The notes under the pieces were generated by a model. That model saw only the letters and a list, made by a program, of their open reading frames with translations, did not search any database and had not been told where the DNA came from. Positions 54,910 through 63,463 of a DNA stretch of 64,000 bases are shown piece after piece. Source of the DNA: Streptomyces sp. R28 (GTDB lineage Bacteria; Actinomycetota; Actinomycetes; Streptomycetales; Streptomycetaceae); contig NZ_CP163439.1 in assembly GCF_041052385.1 (NCBI RefSeq), forward strand, positions 1,911,001-1,975,000, given 5' to 3'. Every line of letters starts with the position of its first letter. Within the stretch, counting starts at the first letter, position 1. The translations under genes were made by a program, and so were the position numbers.

Positions 54910-56571
54910 ATGACCGTTGAGAGCGGTTACGCGGACATCTTCGGTCCGCAGGTGCCGCGCACGGCCGGCGAGGGACAGACGGCGACGTTCGCGCTGGCCT
55001 CGGCGGCCTATCGGGACAATCCGTTCGAGGAGATCAAGAAGGCCGACAACGAATGGCATCAGACCGACGTCAAGGCAGGCCGCAAGTGGGCCAAGATCTT
55101 CCGGCCCAACCTGGGTGAGGCCTTCTCGCGGGCGGTGGTCGACCGCATGCTCGGCAGCGACCGCAAGCCCCTCATCCAGTCCTTCGGCACCGAGCCGCAG
55201 GTCGTAGTCGACCACTGTCTGGCCGCCAACAACATCCGCAAGGACCGCGACCGGCTGCTGAGCGCCATCATGGTGATCTGCGGTGTGCTCTTCCTGCCCG
55301 GCCTGCTGGTCTGGCTGCTGATCTTCACGCTGCGCACCACCATGGCCAAGGGGGACGCGAAGCGGGGCGGTGCGCTGGCATCGGCGCTGCTCGTCGCGGC
55401 GGGCGCGCTCGCCGTGCTCTTCCTGCTCCGTATGCCGTTCAGCGGCTTCTGGGCCTGGTACGCGCGTGGCTCGGTCGTCATGCCCGTGGTCGGCTGGTTC
55501 TGGGCCAAGCAGGTCTGCGAGCGCACGGCGAGGGACCTGCGGGAGCGGTGGGACAGCCTGCTGGCCGGCAGCAGCGTCGGCGCGAAGGTCCCGGAGGCGG
55601 TGCCGAGCAGCCCCGGCGAGACCGCGGCCGAGCAACTGCGCCAGTCCCTCGCCAAGCTCAGCGCCGAGCAGCAGTCCAACTCCGTGTTCTACGCCGGGCC
55701 CAAGGGGATACTCGGCATGGGCACCCGGTGGGGCAGCTGGCAGTTGGCCGAGAACCTCGTCCCGGCCGACGCCGGCCGGGAGATCCACCCCTTCCGCAGC
55801 TGGGACGTCATCCGCGCGATCCATGACCAGTTGCGCATGCTGGAGCGCGGTCCGCTGAACACCGGTGGTTTCCCGAAGCCTTCGATACGGCACTGGGTCG
55901 TCACGCCGATCGCCGAGGGCGCGAAGGCGGTGTCCCGGCCGGAGGGCACGGACGTCGACGCGTACCAGGTCAAGCAGCACGCGATACAGGACATCTGCAA
56001 CAAGCAGCAGTTCGGCAGCGGTGACCGGCACTACCTGGGCGTCCAGTGGACGCTGTGGGACGGGCAGTTGATCATCACCATGCTGATCACGGTGACCGTG
56101 CTGCACGAGACGTTGCGCATCGAGGTGACCGGGCACGCCCTGGGCCCGGTGAACGGGCTGTTCACCACGAAGCCGGAGGCGCCGTCGAAGGAGGTCACCA
56201 AGTCGCTGAAGCCGTGGGAGACCCGCAAGGTGAAGCTTCCGCTGGTGAACACCGACGAGGTGGTACGGCTGGCGGTGCGGGCCCCGATCTCCTGGTATCC
56301 GCCGATGCTGAACTGGCTCGGCGGGACGATAGGTCTGCCCGAGCCGTTCGGGCTCCGGCATGCGTGGGCCGATCAGCCGTGGCGGCACCGCTTCATGGCC
56401 GACGACGCGCTGCGCGCCGCCACTCCGGTGCTGCGGGTGGTGCATGCCGCGGCGATCAAGGTGCTGGACGACAACGGCGTGGACACGGAGAAGTTCGGTA
56501 CGCGCTCGGCGTTCCTGAGCACGGCCGTGCAGGATCCGTCACCGCGGAAAGCGGACGTGTACGACGCGTAG
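54910..56571 (+). CDS. Multi-pass membrane protein of unknown function
   Basis: 553 aa from ATG at 54910 (GGGGGCGGGA upstream). Residues 1-110 are soluble and charged. Two to three membrane segments follow at about 116-141, 154-173 and 185-199. A helical part (QVCERTARDLRERWD) and a large soluble C-terminal domain of about 340 residues follow, interrupted by one more hydrophobic stretch (QLIITMLITVTVLHETL, near 392-408). Trp-rich segments recur. No enzyme or transporter motif is recognised. A 13-base near-palindrome TGATCATTGATCA lies upstream at 54831-54843. A hairpin separates it from the EF-G2-like gene, so it is probably a single-gene unit. Confidence 0.8.
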   Translation: MTVESGYADIFGPQVPRTAGEGQTATFALASAAYRDNPFEEIKKADNEWHQTDVKAGRKWAKIFRPNLGEAFSRAVVDRMLGSDRKPLIQSFGTEPQVVVDHCLAANNIRKDRDRLLSAIMVICGVLFLPGLLVWLLIFTLRTTMAKGDAKRGGALASALLVAAGALAVLFLLRMPFSGFWAWYARGSVVMPVVGWFWAKQVCERTARDLRERWDSLLAGSSVGAKVPEAVPSSPGETAAEQLRQSLAKLSAEQQSNSVFYAGPKGILGMGTRWGSWQLAENLVPADAGREIHPFRSWDVIRAIHDQLRMLERGPLNTGGFPKPSIRHWVVTPIAEGAKAVSRPEGTDVDAYQVKQHAIQDICNKQQFGSGDRHYLGVQWTLWDGQLIITMLITVTVLHETLRIEVTGHALGPVNGLFTTKPEAPSKEVTKSLKPWETRKVKLPLVNTDEVVRLAVRAPISWYPPMLNWLGGTIGLPEPFGLRHAWADQPWRHRFMADDALRAATPVLRVVHAAAIKVLDDNGVDTEKFGTRSAFLSTAVQDPSPRKADVYDA

Positions 56572-56611
56572 GCCTCCGGCGGTTGAGCGGGGTGAGGTGG
56601 GTCTGGGTGAG

Positions 56612-56683
56612 CGTCCCTGGGGGCTGCGCCCCCAGACCCCCTTCGGCCTGAACGGCCTCGTCCTCATACGCCGGACGGGCTGA
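56612..56683. repeat. Dispersed Streptomyces intergenic repeat with hairpin
   Basis: Contains CTGGGGG-CTGCG-CCCCCAG (7-bp stem, 56617-56635), then CCCCCTTCGGCCT and the end CCTCATACGCCGGACGGGCT. Sequences close to this end are, in my memory, very frequent between Streptomyces genes. It lies between converging genes and may also work as a terminator. Confidence 0.75.
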
Positions 56684-56700
56684 TCACGGCACCGTCGGCC

Positions 56701-57249
56701 TCAGGACGTCGGCCAAGCCTCCGCCAGCATCTTGCGCGTGTCCGCCAGCAGCTGCGGCAGCACCCGCGTGTGGCCCACCACCGGCATGAAGTTCGTGTCG
56801 CCGCCCCAGCGCGGGACGATGTGCTGGTGCAGGTGGGCCGCGATGCCGGCGCCGGCGACCGAGCCCTGGTTCATACCGATGTTGAAGCCGTGGGAGCCGG
56901 AGGCGGTCCGCAGGGCCGTCATCGCCTGCTTGGTCAGGGCGGCCAGCTCGATGGTCTCCGGCTCGGTGAGGTCGGTGTAGTCGGCGACGTGGCGGTAGGG
57001 CACGACCATCAGGTGGCCGCCGTTGTACGGGTACAGGTTGAGGACCGCGTACACCTGCTCCCCGCGCTTGACGATCAGCCCGTCCTCGTCGGACTTGGCC
57101 GGGATCGAGCAGAAGGGGCAGCCGTCGTCGGCTCCGGGGCCGGTCGGCTTGTTCTCACCCTGGATGTAGGCCATCCGATGGGGCGTCCACAGGCGCTGGA
57201 ACGCGTCCTGGATCCCCACTCCCCACTGCTGCTCCGGCTCACTCGTCAT
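56701..57249 (-). CDS. HIT-family hydrolase, probable Ap4A phosphorylase-like
   Basis: 182 aa. The histidine triad HLHQHIVPRW (near residue 145) carries the nucleophile, and a zinc-type CPFC lies near residue 46. Other segments: AVLNLYPYNGGHLMVVPYRH and GFNIGMNQGSVAGAGIAAH. Relatives in Mycobacterium split diadenosine tetraphosphate with phosphate; the exact substrate here is inferred. ATG at 57249 (MTSEPEQQWG). It is divergent from the channel gene at 57328. Because thrS is close by and synthetases make Ap4A as a by-product, the neighbourhood is sensible. Confidence 0.9.
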   Translation of the reverse strand: MTSEPEQQWGVGIQDAFQRLWTPHRMAYIQGENKPTGPGADDGCPFCSIPAKSDEDGLIVKRGEQVYAVLNLYPYNGGHLMVVPYRHVADYTDLTEPETIELAALTKQAMTALRTASGSHGFNIGMNQGSVAGAGIAAHLHQHIVPRWGGDTNFMPVVGHTRVLPQLLADTRKMLAEAWPTS

Positions 57250-57327
57250 GCGTGCAGCATATGGCTTCGTCCGTTCGCGGCGTGTCGCCGGGGCTCGCAC
57301 CGGATTGCCCCGGGCCAAGCTGGGCCG

Positions 57328-57987
57328 GTGGACGATGACAGCCGTACGGCCCGCTGGCGGCGGCACACCGAGATCGCTCTCTTCGTGGCATCGCAGATCT
57401 TTCTCGCCTCCTACGCGGTCCGCGTCCTGGGCCATGGTCATCTGTCGGAGGCCGAGCGCGACCTCTGCCTCACGCTGATGTTCGCCGCGTGGGCCGTGTT
57501 CGGCGTCGACTACGCCGTGTGCTGGCGGCTCAGCGGGCAGCGCCTGGGCTTCGTACGGACGCACCTGCTGGACACCGTGGTGCTGGTGCTGCCGCTGTTG
57601 CGGCCGCTGCGGGTCGTGAGGGTGTACGAGGCCATCCAGCGCCGGCACGGACGGCCTCGACTCTCCCTGTACGCACGCGTGATCGTGTACGCCGGGCTGT
57701 CCACCCTGCTGCTGGGCTTCACGGGCGCCCTGGCCGTCTACGAGCAGGAGCGCGGGGCGCCGGGCGCGATAATGCGGAGCTTCGGGGACGCCGTGTGGTG
57801 GACGTGCTCGACCCTCGCCACGGTCGGCTACGGCGACATCACCCCCGTCACGTCGCGCGGGCGGTTGGTCGCCGTCGGGATCATGGCTGTGGGGCTGGGC
57901 CTGCTCGGGGCCGTGACCGGCACGTTCGCCTCATGGCTCCTGCAGGTCTTCTCCCATGAGGACGACGAAAGGCCCCCGGGGCGCTGA
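57328..57987 (+). CDS. Potassium channel family protein
   Basis: 219 aa from GTG at 57328. The selectivity filter is TVGYGD (165-170), preceded by pore helix AVWWTCSTLA and followed by an inner helix (181-206). Hydrophobic segments lie at about 16-33, 47-65, 77-92 and 113-137. The fourth segment region (LRPLRVVRVYEAIQRR) has spaced arginines like a short voltage sensor, though fewer than in classical Kv channels. No RCK/TrkA regulatory domain is present. The start is not supported by a strong ribosome binding site. Its stop codon lies in the loop of the following hairpin. Confidence 0.88.
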   Translation: MDDDSRTARWRRHTEIALFVASQIFLASYAVRVLGHGHLSEAERDLCLTLMFAAWAVFGVDYAVCWRLSGQRLGFVRTHLLDTVVLVLPLLRPLRVVRVYEAIQRRHGRPRLSLYARVIVYAGLSTLLLGFTGALAVYEQERGAPGAIMRSFGDAVWWTCSTLATVGYGDITPVTSRGRLVAVGIMAVGLGLLGAVTGTFASWLLQVFSHEDDERPPGR

Positions 57988-58008
57988 ATTCCCCGAGGGC
58001 CTTTCGTC
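57964..58008. terminator. Hairpin overlapping the end of the channel gene
   Basis: 18-base arms (57964-57981 with 57991-58008) with one mismatch; the 9-base loop CGCTGAATT contains the channel gene's TGA. Arm ends are GACGAAAGGC and GCCTTTCGTC. It lies between converging genes. Confidence 0.85.
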
Positions 58009-58046
58009 ACGTACGGACGTCGGACCTGCACCCGACGTACAAAAGG

Positions 58047-60023
58047 TCAGACCTGCGCCCGCTCCTCGACGACCGTCGCGATCTTCGCAATGGCCTCGTC
58101 GAAGGGGATGCCGTTCTCCTGCGAGCCGTCGCGGTAGCGGAAGGAGACGGCGTTGTTCGCCATGTCCTCGTCGCCCGCGATGACCATGAAGGGCACCTTC
58201 TGCTTCTGGGCGTTGCGGATCTTCTTCTGCATGCGGTCGGAGGAGGAGTCGACCTCGACCCGAAGACCCTTCTTCTTGGCGGCCGCGGCGAACTTCTCCA
58301 GGTAGTCCACATGCCCGTCGCCGATCGGGATGCCGATCGCCTGGACCGGGGCCAGCCAGGCCGGGAAGGCACCCGCGTAGTGCTCGAGCAGCACCGCGAA
58401 GAACCGCTCGATGGAGCCGAACAGCGCGCGGTGGATCATGACCGGGCGCTGCTTGGAGCCGTCCGCGGAGGTGTACTCGAGGTCGAAGCGCTCCGGCAGG
58501 TTGAAGTCGAGCTGGATGGTCGACATCTGCCAGGTGCGGCCGATGGCGTCCTTGGTCTGCACGGAGATCTTCGGACCGTAGAAGGCGGCGCCACCCGGGT
58601 CCGGGACCAGCGGCAGGCCCTGCTTCTCGGCGACCTGGCGCAGCGTCTCGGTGGCCTCCTCCCAGACCTCGTCGGAGCCGACGAACTTCTCCGGGTCCTT
58701 GGTGGACAGCTCCAGGTAGAAGTCGGTCAGGCCGTAGTCGCGCAGCAGCCCGAGGACGAAGGTGAGCGTCTTGTCGAGCTCCTCCGACATCTGCTCGCGC
58801 GTGCAGTAGATGTGCGCGTCGTCCTGAGTGAACCCGCGGGCGCGCGTGAGGCCGTGCACGACGCCCGACTTCTCGTACCGGTACACGGTTCCGAACTCGA
58901 AGAGGCGCAGCGGCAGTTCACGGTACGAACGCCCGCGCGCGTCGAAGATCAGGTTGTGCATCGGGCAGTTCATGGGCTTGAGGTAGTAGTCCACGCCCTC
59001 GTCGAGTTGCATGGGCGGGTACATGCCCTCGGCGTACCAGTCCAGGTGGCCCGACGTCTCGAAGAGCTTCCCCTTCGTCGCGTGCGGGGTGTAGACGAAC
59101 TCGTAGCCCTCTTCCTCGTGGCGGCGGCGCGAGTAGTCCTCCATCACGCGGCGGACGATGCCGCCCTTGGGGTGGAAGACGGCAAGGCCGGAACCGATCT
59201 GCTCCGGGATGGAGAACAGGTCGAGCTCGTTGCCCAGCTTGCGGTGGTCGCGCTTCTCGGCCTCGGCGAGGAAGTCGAGGTAGCCCTTGAGCTCGTCCTT
59301 GGACGGCCAGGCGGTGCCGTAGATGCGCTGGAGCATCGGGTTCTTCTCGCTGCCGCGCCAGTAGGCGGCCGCGTTGCGCATCAGCTTGAACGCCGGGATC
59401 GCGCGGGTCGACGGCAGGTGGGGACCGCGGCACAGGTCCTTCCAGCACAGGTCGCCGGTCTTCGCGTCCAGGTTGTCGTAGATCGTCAGCTCGCCGGCGC
59501 CGACCTCGACGTCCGCGCCGTCGTCGGACGAGGCGGAGCCCTTGAGGCCGATCAGCTCCAGCTTGTAGGGCTCGGCGGCGAGCTCCTCGCGGGCGGCCTC
59601 GTCGGTGACGACGCGGCGGGCGAACTTCTGGCCCCGCTTCTGGATCTCCTGCATCTTCTTCTCGATGGCCTTGAGATCCTCGGGCGTGAACGGCTTCTCG
59701 ACGTCGAAGTCGTAGTAGAAGCCGTCCTTGACGGGCGGGCCGATGCCCAGCTTCGCCTCGGGGAAGAGCTCCTGCACGGCCTGCGCCATCACGTGCGCGG
59801 TGGAGTGGCGCAGGATGTTGAGACCGTCCTCGGAGGAGATCTCGACGCCCTCGACCTCTTCCCCGTCGACGAGCACGTACGACAGATCCCTGAGCTCGCC
59901 GCCCACGCGCGCGGCGATGATCGAGCGCTCGCCGGCGAAGAGGTCGGCGGCCGTAGTGCCCGTCGTCACCACGCGCTCTTCCCGCTCGGAATCGCGTTGG
60001 ATGATCACACGGACGTCTGACAC
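58047..60023 (-). CDS. thrS: Threonyl-tRNA synthetase
   Basis: Charges tRNA-Thr and edits Ser-tRNA-Thr. 658 aa. An N-terminal TGS domain (about 1-60) is followed by an editing domain with [11 protein letters not shown]. The class II core has [12 protein letters not shown] (zinc Cys), [20 protein letters not shown] (motif 2), DDAHIYC and motif 3 [17 protein letters not shown], with an anticodon domain at the end. GTG at 60023 ([11 protein letters not shown]) with AGGAG 6 bases upstream; an open frame upstream to 60227 lies in repeat DNA. I found no T-box leader. Confidence 0.97.
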   Translation of the reverse strand: MSDVRVIIQRDSEREERVVTTGTTAADLFAGERSIIAARVGGELRDLSYVLVDGEEVEGVEISSEDGLNILRHSTAHVMAQAVQELFPEAKLGIGPPVKDGFYYDFDVEKPFTPEDLKAIEKKMQEIQKRGQKFARRVVTDEAAREELAAEPYKLELIGLKGSASSDDGADVEVGAGELTIYDNLDAKTGDLCWKDLCRGPHLPSTRAIPAFKLMRNAAAYWRGSEKNPMLQRIYGTAWPSKDELKGYLDFLAEAEKRDHRKLGNELDLFSIPEQIGSGLAVFHPKGGIVRRVMEDYSRRRHEEEGYEFVYTPHATKGKLFETSGHLDWYAEGMYPPMQLDEGVDYYLKPMNCPMHNLIFDARGRSYRELPLRLFEFGTVYRYEKSGVVHGLTRARGFTQDDAHIYCTREQMSEELDKTLTFVLGLLRDYGLTDFYLELSTKDPEKFVGSDEVWEEATETLRQVAEKQGLPLVPDPGGAAFYGPKISVQTKDAIGRTWQMSTIQLDFNLPERFDLEYTSADGSKQRPVMIHRALFGSIERFFAVLLEHYAGAFPAWLAPVQAIGIPIGDGHVDYLEKFAAAAKKKGLRVEVDSSSDRMQKKIRNAQKQKVPFMVIAGDEDMANNAVSFRYRDGSQENGIPFDEAIAKIATVVEERAQV

Positions 60024-60610
60024 CGGTCTCTCCTGACTGAAGGGTGGGTGCGGCGCCATACCAGGAGCGCGCGCATTACGCGATCGTACCGACCCCGGAC
60101 GGCCGACCGCGAAACGGTCACCGAGGACGCCCCCGCACCACGCCCCACGACCCCATGCTCCCGCGCGGCGGACACACCCCGACACCCGGCCGACCACACC
60201 GCGCCCCACGGCCCCGACGCCCCTCACGCCACCGCTCAGCCCTCATGCTCTCGCAGCCCGGCCGGGGCGATAGGTACGCCATCTCCGAGACCGGCGCCGC
60301 ACGCTCCCGCCCGGCGGACGCAAACTCGCGCTCTCCCGCCCGGCGGACGCAAACTCGCGCTCTCCCGCCTGGCGGACGCAAACTCACGCCCACCCGACCA
60401 CACACCGCCCCGACGCCCCTCACAGCGCCCTTAAGCCCTCATGCCCTCACATACCGGGCCGTGGCAGCAGCCGCGACGCCTCCGAGACCGCGCCATACGC
60501 TCTCCCAGACCGATCGCACGCAGCTCCCCCCTCTCCCCCGCCCCACCGGTCCTCCCGGCGCCCCTCCGCCTCCGCGCCCTCCCAGCCCCGGCGACTCCGA
60601 CGCCGTCCCT
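60024..60610. repeat. Repeat-rich non-coding region upstream of thrS
   Basis: 587 bases with no convincing gene. Three tandem units of 27, 29 and 29 bases lie at 60302-60328, 60329-60357 and 60358-60386, each ending GGCGGACGCAAACTC(G/A). Imperfect copies of a longer block flank them: CCCCGACGCCCCTCAC with AGCCCTCATGC at about 60210-60250 and again at 60409-60446, and CTCCGAGACC at 60283 and 60480. The plus strand is strongly C-rich. The thrS promoter must lie in or near this region. Confidence 0.75.
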
Positions 60611-61840
60611 TCAGTCCCCGGCGTCCTCCCCGCCGCACACCTCCTCGAAGAAGTCCAGGTCCTCCTGCAGCGACTTCATCAGCCGGTCCCGCTCGGCCTC
60701 GTCCACCTGGACCGGTACGACCCCGGAGGCCCCGGTGACCTTGCGGAAGCCGCCGCGGCTCTCCAGCCGGCCGTGCACCCGCACCGGCAGCCCGACGAGA
60801 TGTGCGTGCCCGGCGATCCGGTACGCCTCCTCATCCAGCGTCAGCCGCACGTGCGGAATCTCGGCGCCGGCGAGGACGCGCAGCCGTACGGTGCCCTCCC
60901 CGCGGGGCCCCGACCTGCGCATCCGTACGACCGCACCGGTGATCCGCACGGGCACGGACGGCTCCTCGCGCAGATAGCGGGCCCCGGCCTCGCGCAGCAC
61001 GGGCAGGTCGCCGGGCGAGAACTCGACGGGCTCGACACCGGCCGCGCAGTCTTCGGGCACCCCGGCCGCGGGCGCCCACTCGACCGCGATGCGCGCGCCC
61101 TCCGTGCCGCGCACAAGGGCGATCAGGGCCTCGGTGAGCTCGCGGCTGACGCCCGCCTCGACGGCGCCGTCGAAGGCGTCCATGCCGCCGGTGGCCCGCT
61201 GGTAGTCGATGGCCTCGCGGGCGGCGTACAGGGCCTGGTGGAGGCGTACGGCGAGCGGGCGGCCCGTACCGATCGGCACGAAGGCGGTGAGGCCACGTCC
61301 GCCGGGCGCGGGGCCGACGAGAACGCTCGCCAGCATCGAGGCGGCCGAGCGGCGGTGCCGCGCACCGTAATAGCCCGCACGCGCGCGCGTGGCGAGCGCC
61401 GCGGCGAGGAGCATCTGGCGGGCTGCGGTGCGCAGTTCCTCCTCGACGGTCCAGGGCGCGGCCCCGGCCGGCCCGCTCGGCGTGTCCCGCCACCAGCGGA
61501 CCTCGTCGCTGGGCACCGCGAGCCCGATCAACACCTCGCGCGCGGAGGGCATGCCGCTGCGGGAGAGGGCGAGGAGTGCCTCGCCGAGCAGGTCGTCGCT
61601 GTCGGGAAAGGCACGGGACTCGGGGACGAGCAGGCTCGTGCCCTTGCCGCCCGGTCCGGGCGGGGTCCAGCGGCCGTAGCGCCCCGCCGCTCCCCCGCGC
61701 CGCTGCCAGCCGTGCCGGTGCAGCAGGGCGCTGAGCACGGCGGGGTCGACCTCGCCGGGCTCGGGGGGACGGTCCCAGGACGCGTCGACCGGGTGCGGCC
61801 GGACTGGCCGTACCGGTTCCTGCAGGGGGCGGTGCGTCAT
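60611..61840 (-). CDS. Conserved hypothetical protein coupled to a DUF4365 gene
   Basis: 409 aa from ATG at 61840, which overlaps the stop of the DUF4365 gene as ATGA. The product is Arg/Ala/Glu-rich with no membrane helix or signal peptide. An N-terminal piece (VDPAVLSALLHRHGWQRRGG) resembles the starts of other hypothetical actinobacterial proteins. The middle is helical (TAARQMLLAAALATRARAGY). The C-terminal 100 residues look beta-rich and OB-like (VPVRITGAVVRMRRSG, VRVHGRLESRGGFRKV). I cannot name a family. The fixed coupling suggests that it works with the DUF4365 protein. Confidence 0.75.
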   Translation of the reverse strand: MTHRPLQEPVRPVRPHPVDASWDRPPEPGEVDPAVLSALLHRHGWQRRGGAAGRYGRWTPPGPGGKGTSLLVPESRAFPDSDDLLGEALLALSRSGMPSAREVLIGLAVPSDEVRWWRDTPSGPAGAAPWTVEEELRTAARQMLLAAALATRARAGYYGARHRRSAASMLASVLVGPAPGGRGLTAFVPIGTGRPLAVRLHQALYAAREAIDYQRATGGMDAFDGAVEAGVSRELTEALIALVRGTEGARIAVEWAPAAGVPEDCAAGVEPVEFSPGDLPVLREAGARYLREEPSVPVRITGAVVRMRRSGPRGEGTVRLRVLAGAEIPHVRLTLDEEAYRIAGHAHLVGLPVRVHGRLESRGGFRKVTGASGVVPVQVDEAERDRLMKSLQEDLDFFEEVCGGEDAGD

Positions 61841-62457
61841 GGTCTGCCTCCCGTCCCGACCCGCGTCATGATCTCGCAGAGGGCCCGGTCGTCGAAGATG
61901 CGTGAGGTCGGTATCCGCACGCTGGTCCGGCGTCGGCCGGTGATCGCGTGGCCGGCCAGGTTGACCCAGTAGCAGCAGTGCCGCAGATCGAGCCGGTCGT
62001 GGCCGGCGCGCAGCCACTGCTCCTGCGACCGCGGAACGATCATCACGACCAGGATCTTGTGCACCGAGACCGGGGTACGGGCGAGCTTCGCCAGGTGATC
62101 GTTGTCGAGCGTGAAGGAGAAGAAGCGGCCGGGCGGGTTCGGCGCGAGCTGGTACGTGGCCTTGAGCTGCACCTTTATGGTGACCTCGTCGTCGACCGTA
62201 TGGCCGGGCGCGCTGTGGCTGACGTGCCAGTCGATGCCGTTGTCCGGAAACGGCTGCGACAGGGAACACCCGGCACCCGCCGCCACGGCGTGCAGATAGC
62301 CCACCTGCAGTGTCTCCATGCAGGCGGTAGTGGCGAGTGAACCGCGATGAGGGCCCGTTCGTTCGGGCAGCAGCCCGCCCCGCTCGGGCTGCGCTATCGC
62401 CATGACGAACAGCCTTCCACGCCAGGTGAATCCCCGTGTCGGGTCGCTGAACTGCAT
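61837..62457 (-). CDS. DUF4365 domain protein
   Basis: 206 aa. The DUF4365 core has an endonuclease-like appearance: LQVGYLHAVAAGAGCSLSQP, GIDWHVSHS with an Asp, and VTIKVQLKATYQ with the spaced Gln-Leu-Lys. Such D-x(n)-Q/E-x-K patterns occur in PD-(D/E)XK folds, but activity is unproven. It ends DDRALCEIMTRVG. Start: ATG at 62457 has AGGAG 9 bases upstream; ATG at 62403 (MAIAQPERGG) is an alternative and may be the conserved N-terminus. It is divergent from the exonuclease gene. Confidence 0.82.
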   Translation of the reverse strand: MQFSDPTRGFTWRGRLFVMAIAQPERGGLLPERTGPHRGSLATTACMETLQVGYLHAVAAGAGCSLSQPFPDNGIDWHVSHSAPGHTVDDEVTIKVQLKATYQLAPNPPGRFFSFTLDNDHLAKLARTPVSVHKILVVMIVPRSQEQWLRAGHDRLDLRHCCYWVNLAGHAITGRRRTSVRIPTSRIFDDRALCEIMTRVGTGGRP

Positions 62458-62571
62458 GGACCCGCACTCCTGTTGTGTCCTTCCGGCGTACGGCGCAAAC
62501 GGCCCGGGTATCACCAAACGGGCAGAAGACGGTGCGTCAGCTGCCAAGGGTGAACGAGGGGTTGTGTAGTT

Positions 62572-63300
62572 ATGGCGTGCTGGTATGAAGGCCCGCTGGC
62601 GGCATTCGACACGGAGACGACAGGCGTGGACGTCGAGACCGACCGGATCGTTTCGGCGGCCGTCGTCGTTCAGGACGCCCCGGGCACCCGGCCGCGGGTG
62701 ACCCGGTGGCTGGTGAACCCGGGCGTGCCGGTGCCGGAGGCGGCGACGGCGGTGCACGGACTGACAGAGGAGCATCTGCAGCGCAACGGCCGCTGGCCGG
62801 CGCCGGTGATGTATGAGATAGCCGAGGAACTGGCCGGACAGGCCGCGGCGGCCCGGCCGCTCGTGGTGATGAACGCGCCGTTCGATCTGACGCTGCTGGA
62901 CCGCGAGTTGCGCCGCCATCGGGCCTCGTCGCTGGACCAGTGGTTCGAGGCGACACCCCTGTTGGTGCTCGATCCGCGCGTCCTGGACAAGCATCTGGAC
63001 CGCTATCGCAAGGGTCGCCGCACCTTGACCGATCTCTGCGCGCACTACGGCGTCACGCTGGACGGCGCACACGACGCGGCGGCCGACGCACTGGCCTCGC
63101 TGGAGGTCGTCCGGGCGGTGGGACGCCGTTTCGCGACCCGCCTCGAGCGCCTGTCCCCCGCCGAGTTGCACACACTGCAGGCGGTGTGGCACGCGGCGCA
63201 GGCGCGCGGGTTGCAGGCGTGGTTCGCGCGCAGCGGCAGTGAGGAGTCGGTGGACCCGGCGTGGCCACTGCGGCCGGACCTGCCGGCGGCGGCCGCCTAG
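62572..63300 (+). CDS. DEDDh-type 3'-5' exonuclease (DnaQ-like)
   Basis: 242 aa. Exo I FDTETTGVD (Asp and Glu near residues 13 and 15), Exo II region VVMNAPFDLTLLDRE (Asp near 104), Exo III HDAAADALAS (His and Asp near 164-169): all five DEDDh residues are present. A C-terminal helical part of about 60 residues follows. The family includes polymerase proofreading subunits and repair or RNA exonucleases; without a polymerase domain the substrate is not known. ATG at 62572, preceded by a weak GGGG. Its stop is followed by a hairpin. Confidence 0.92.
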   Translation: MACWYEGPLAAFDTETTGVDVETDRIVSAAVVVQDAPGTRPRVTRWLVNPGVPVPEAATAVHGLTEEHLQRNGRWPAPVMYEIAEELAGQAAAARPLVVMNAPFDLTLLDRELRRHRASSLDQWFEATPLLVLDPRVLDKHLDRYRKGRRTLTDLCAHYGVTLDGAHDAAADALASLEVVRAVGRRFATRLERLSPAELHTLQAVWHAAQARGLQAWFARSGSEESVDPAWPLRPDLPAAAA

Positions 63301-63319
63301 GTGCGCGGCGCACAAAAAA

Positions 63320-63343
63320 GCCGGTCCGCTGCTGCGGACCGGC
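63320..63343. terminator. Hairpin after the exonuclease gene
   Basis: 10-bp stem GCCGGTCCGC (63320-63329) with 63334-63343 and loop TGCT. An A-run precedes it and CTTT follows, so it can stop both the exonuclease transcript and the tRNA-Val transcript coming from the other side. Confidence 0.85.
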
Positions 63344-63352
63344 CTTTCCCGG

Positions 63353-63424
63353 TGGGCGATACTGGGTTCGAACCAGTGACCTCTTCGGTGTGAACGAAGC
63401 GCTCTCCCACTGAGCTAATCGCCC
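63353..63424 (-). tRNA. tRNA-Val (anticodon CAC)
   Basis: 72 bases. Acceptor GGGCGAT pairs with ATCGCCC. The D-arm has GCTC/GAGC, the anticodon stem CTTCG/CGAAG encloses loop TTCACAC (anticodon CAC, reading GUG), and the T-arm has ACTGG-TTCGAAC-CCAGT. Discriminator base is A. The next bases read CCG, so the CCA end is not encoded. GUG is a common Val codon in this genome. It lies 28 bases from the end of the SRPBCC gene coding portion in the same orientation. Confidence 0.97.
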
Positions 63425-63463
63425 GGGAACGCACTGAACAATACAGGTCCCCGCGCGTTTCCT

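Noticed and set aside
54841-56445. Minus-strand frame opposite the 553-residue membrane protein
   Set aside because: The plus-strand protein has membrane helices, normal composition and a better start; the minus-strand product is His/Gln/Arg-rich without structure.
60024-60300. Possible T-box leader for thrS
   Set aside because: No T-box core sequence or terminator/antiterminator pair was seen near the thrS start.
60302-60386. Possible CRISPR-like array
   Set aside because: The units are directly adjacent with no unique spacers and there are no cas genes, so this is a simple tandem repeat.
60044-61972. Plus-strand frame starting in the repeat region upstream of thrS
   Set aside because: Its first part translates the tandem repeats and the rest is antisense to the gene at 60611-61840.
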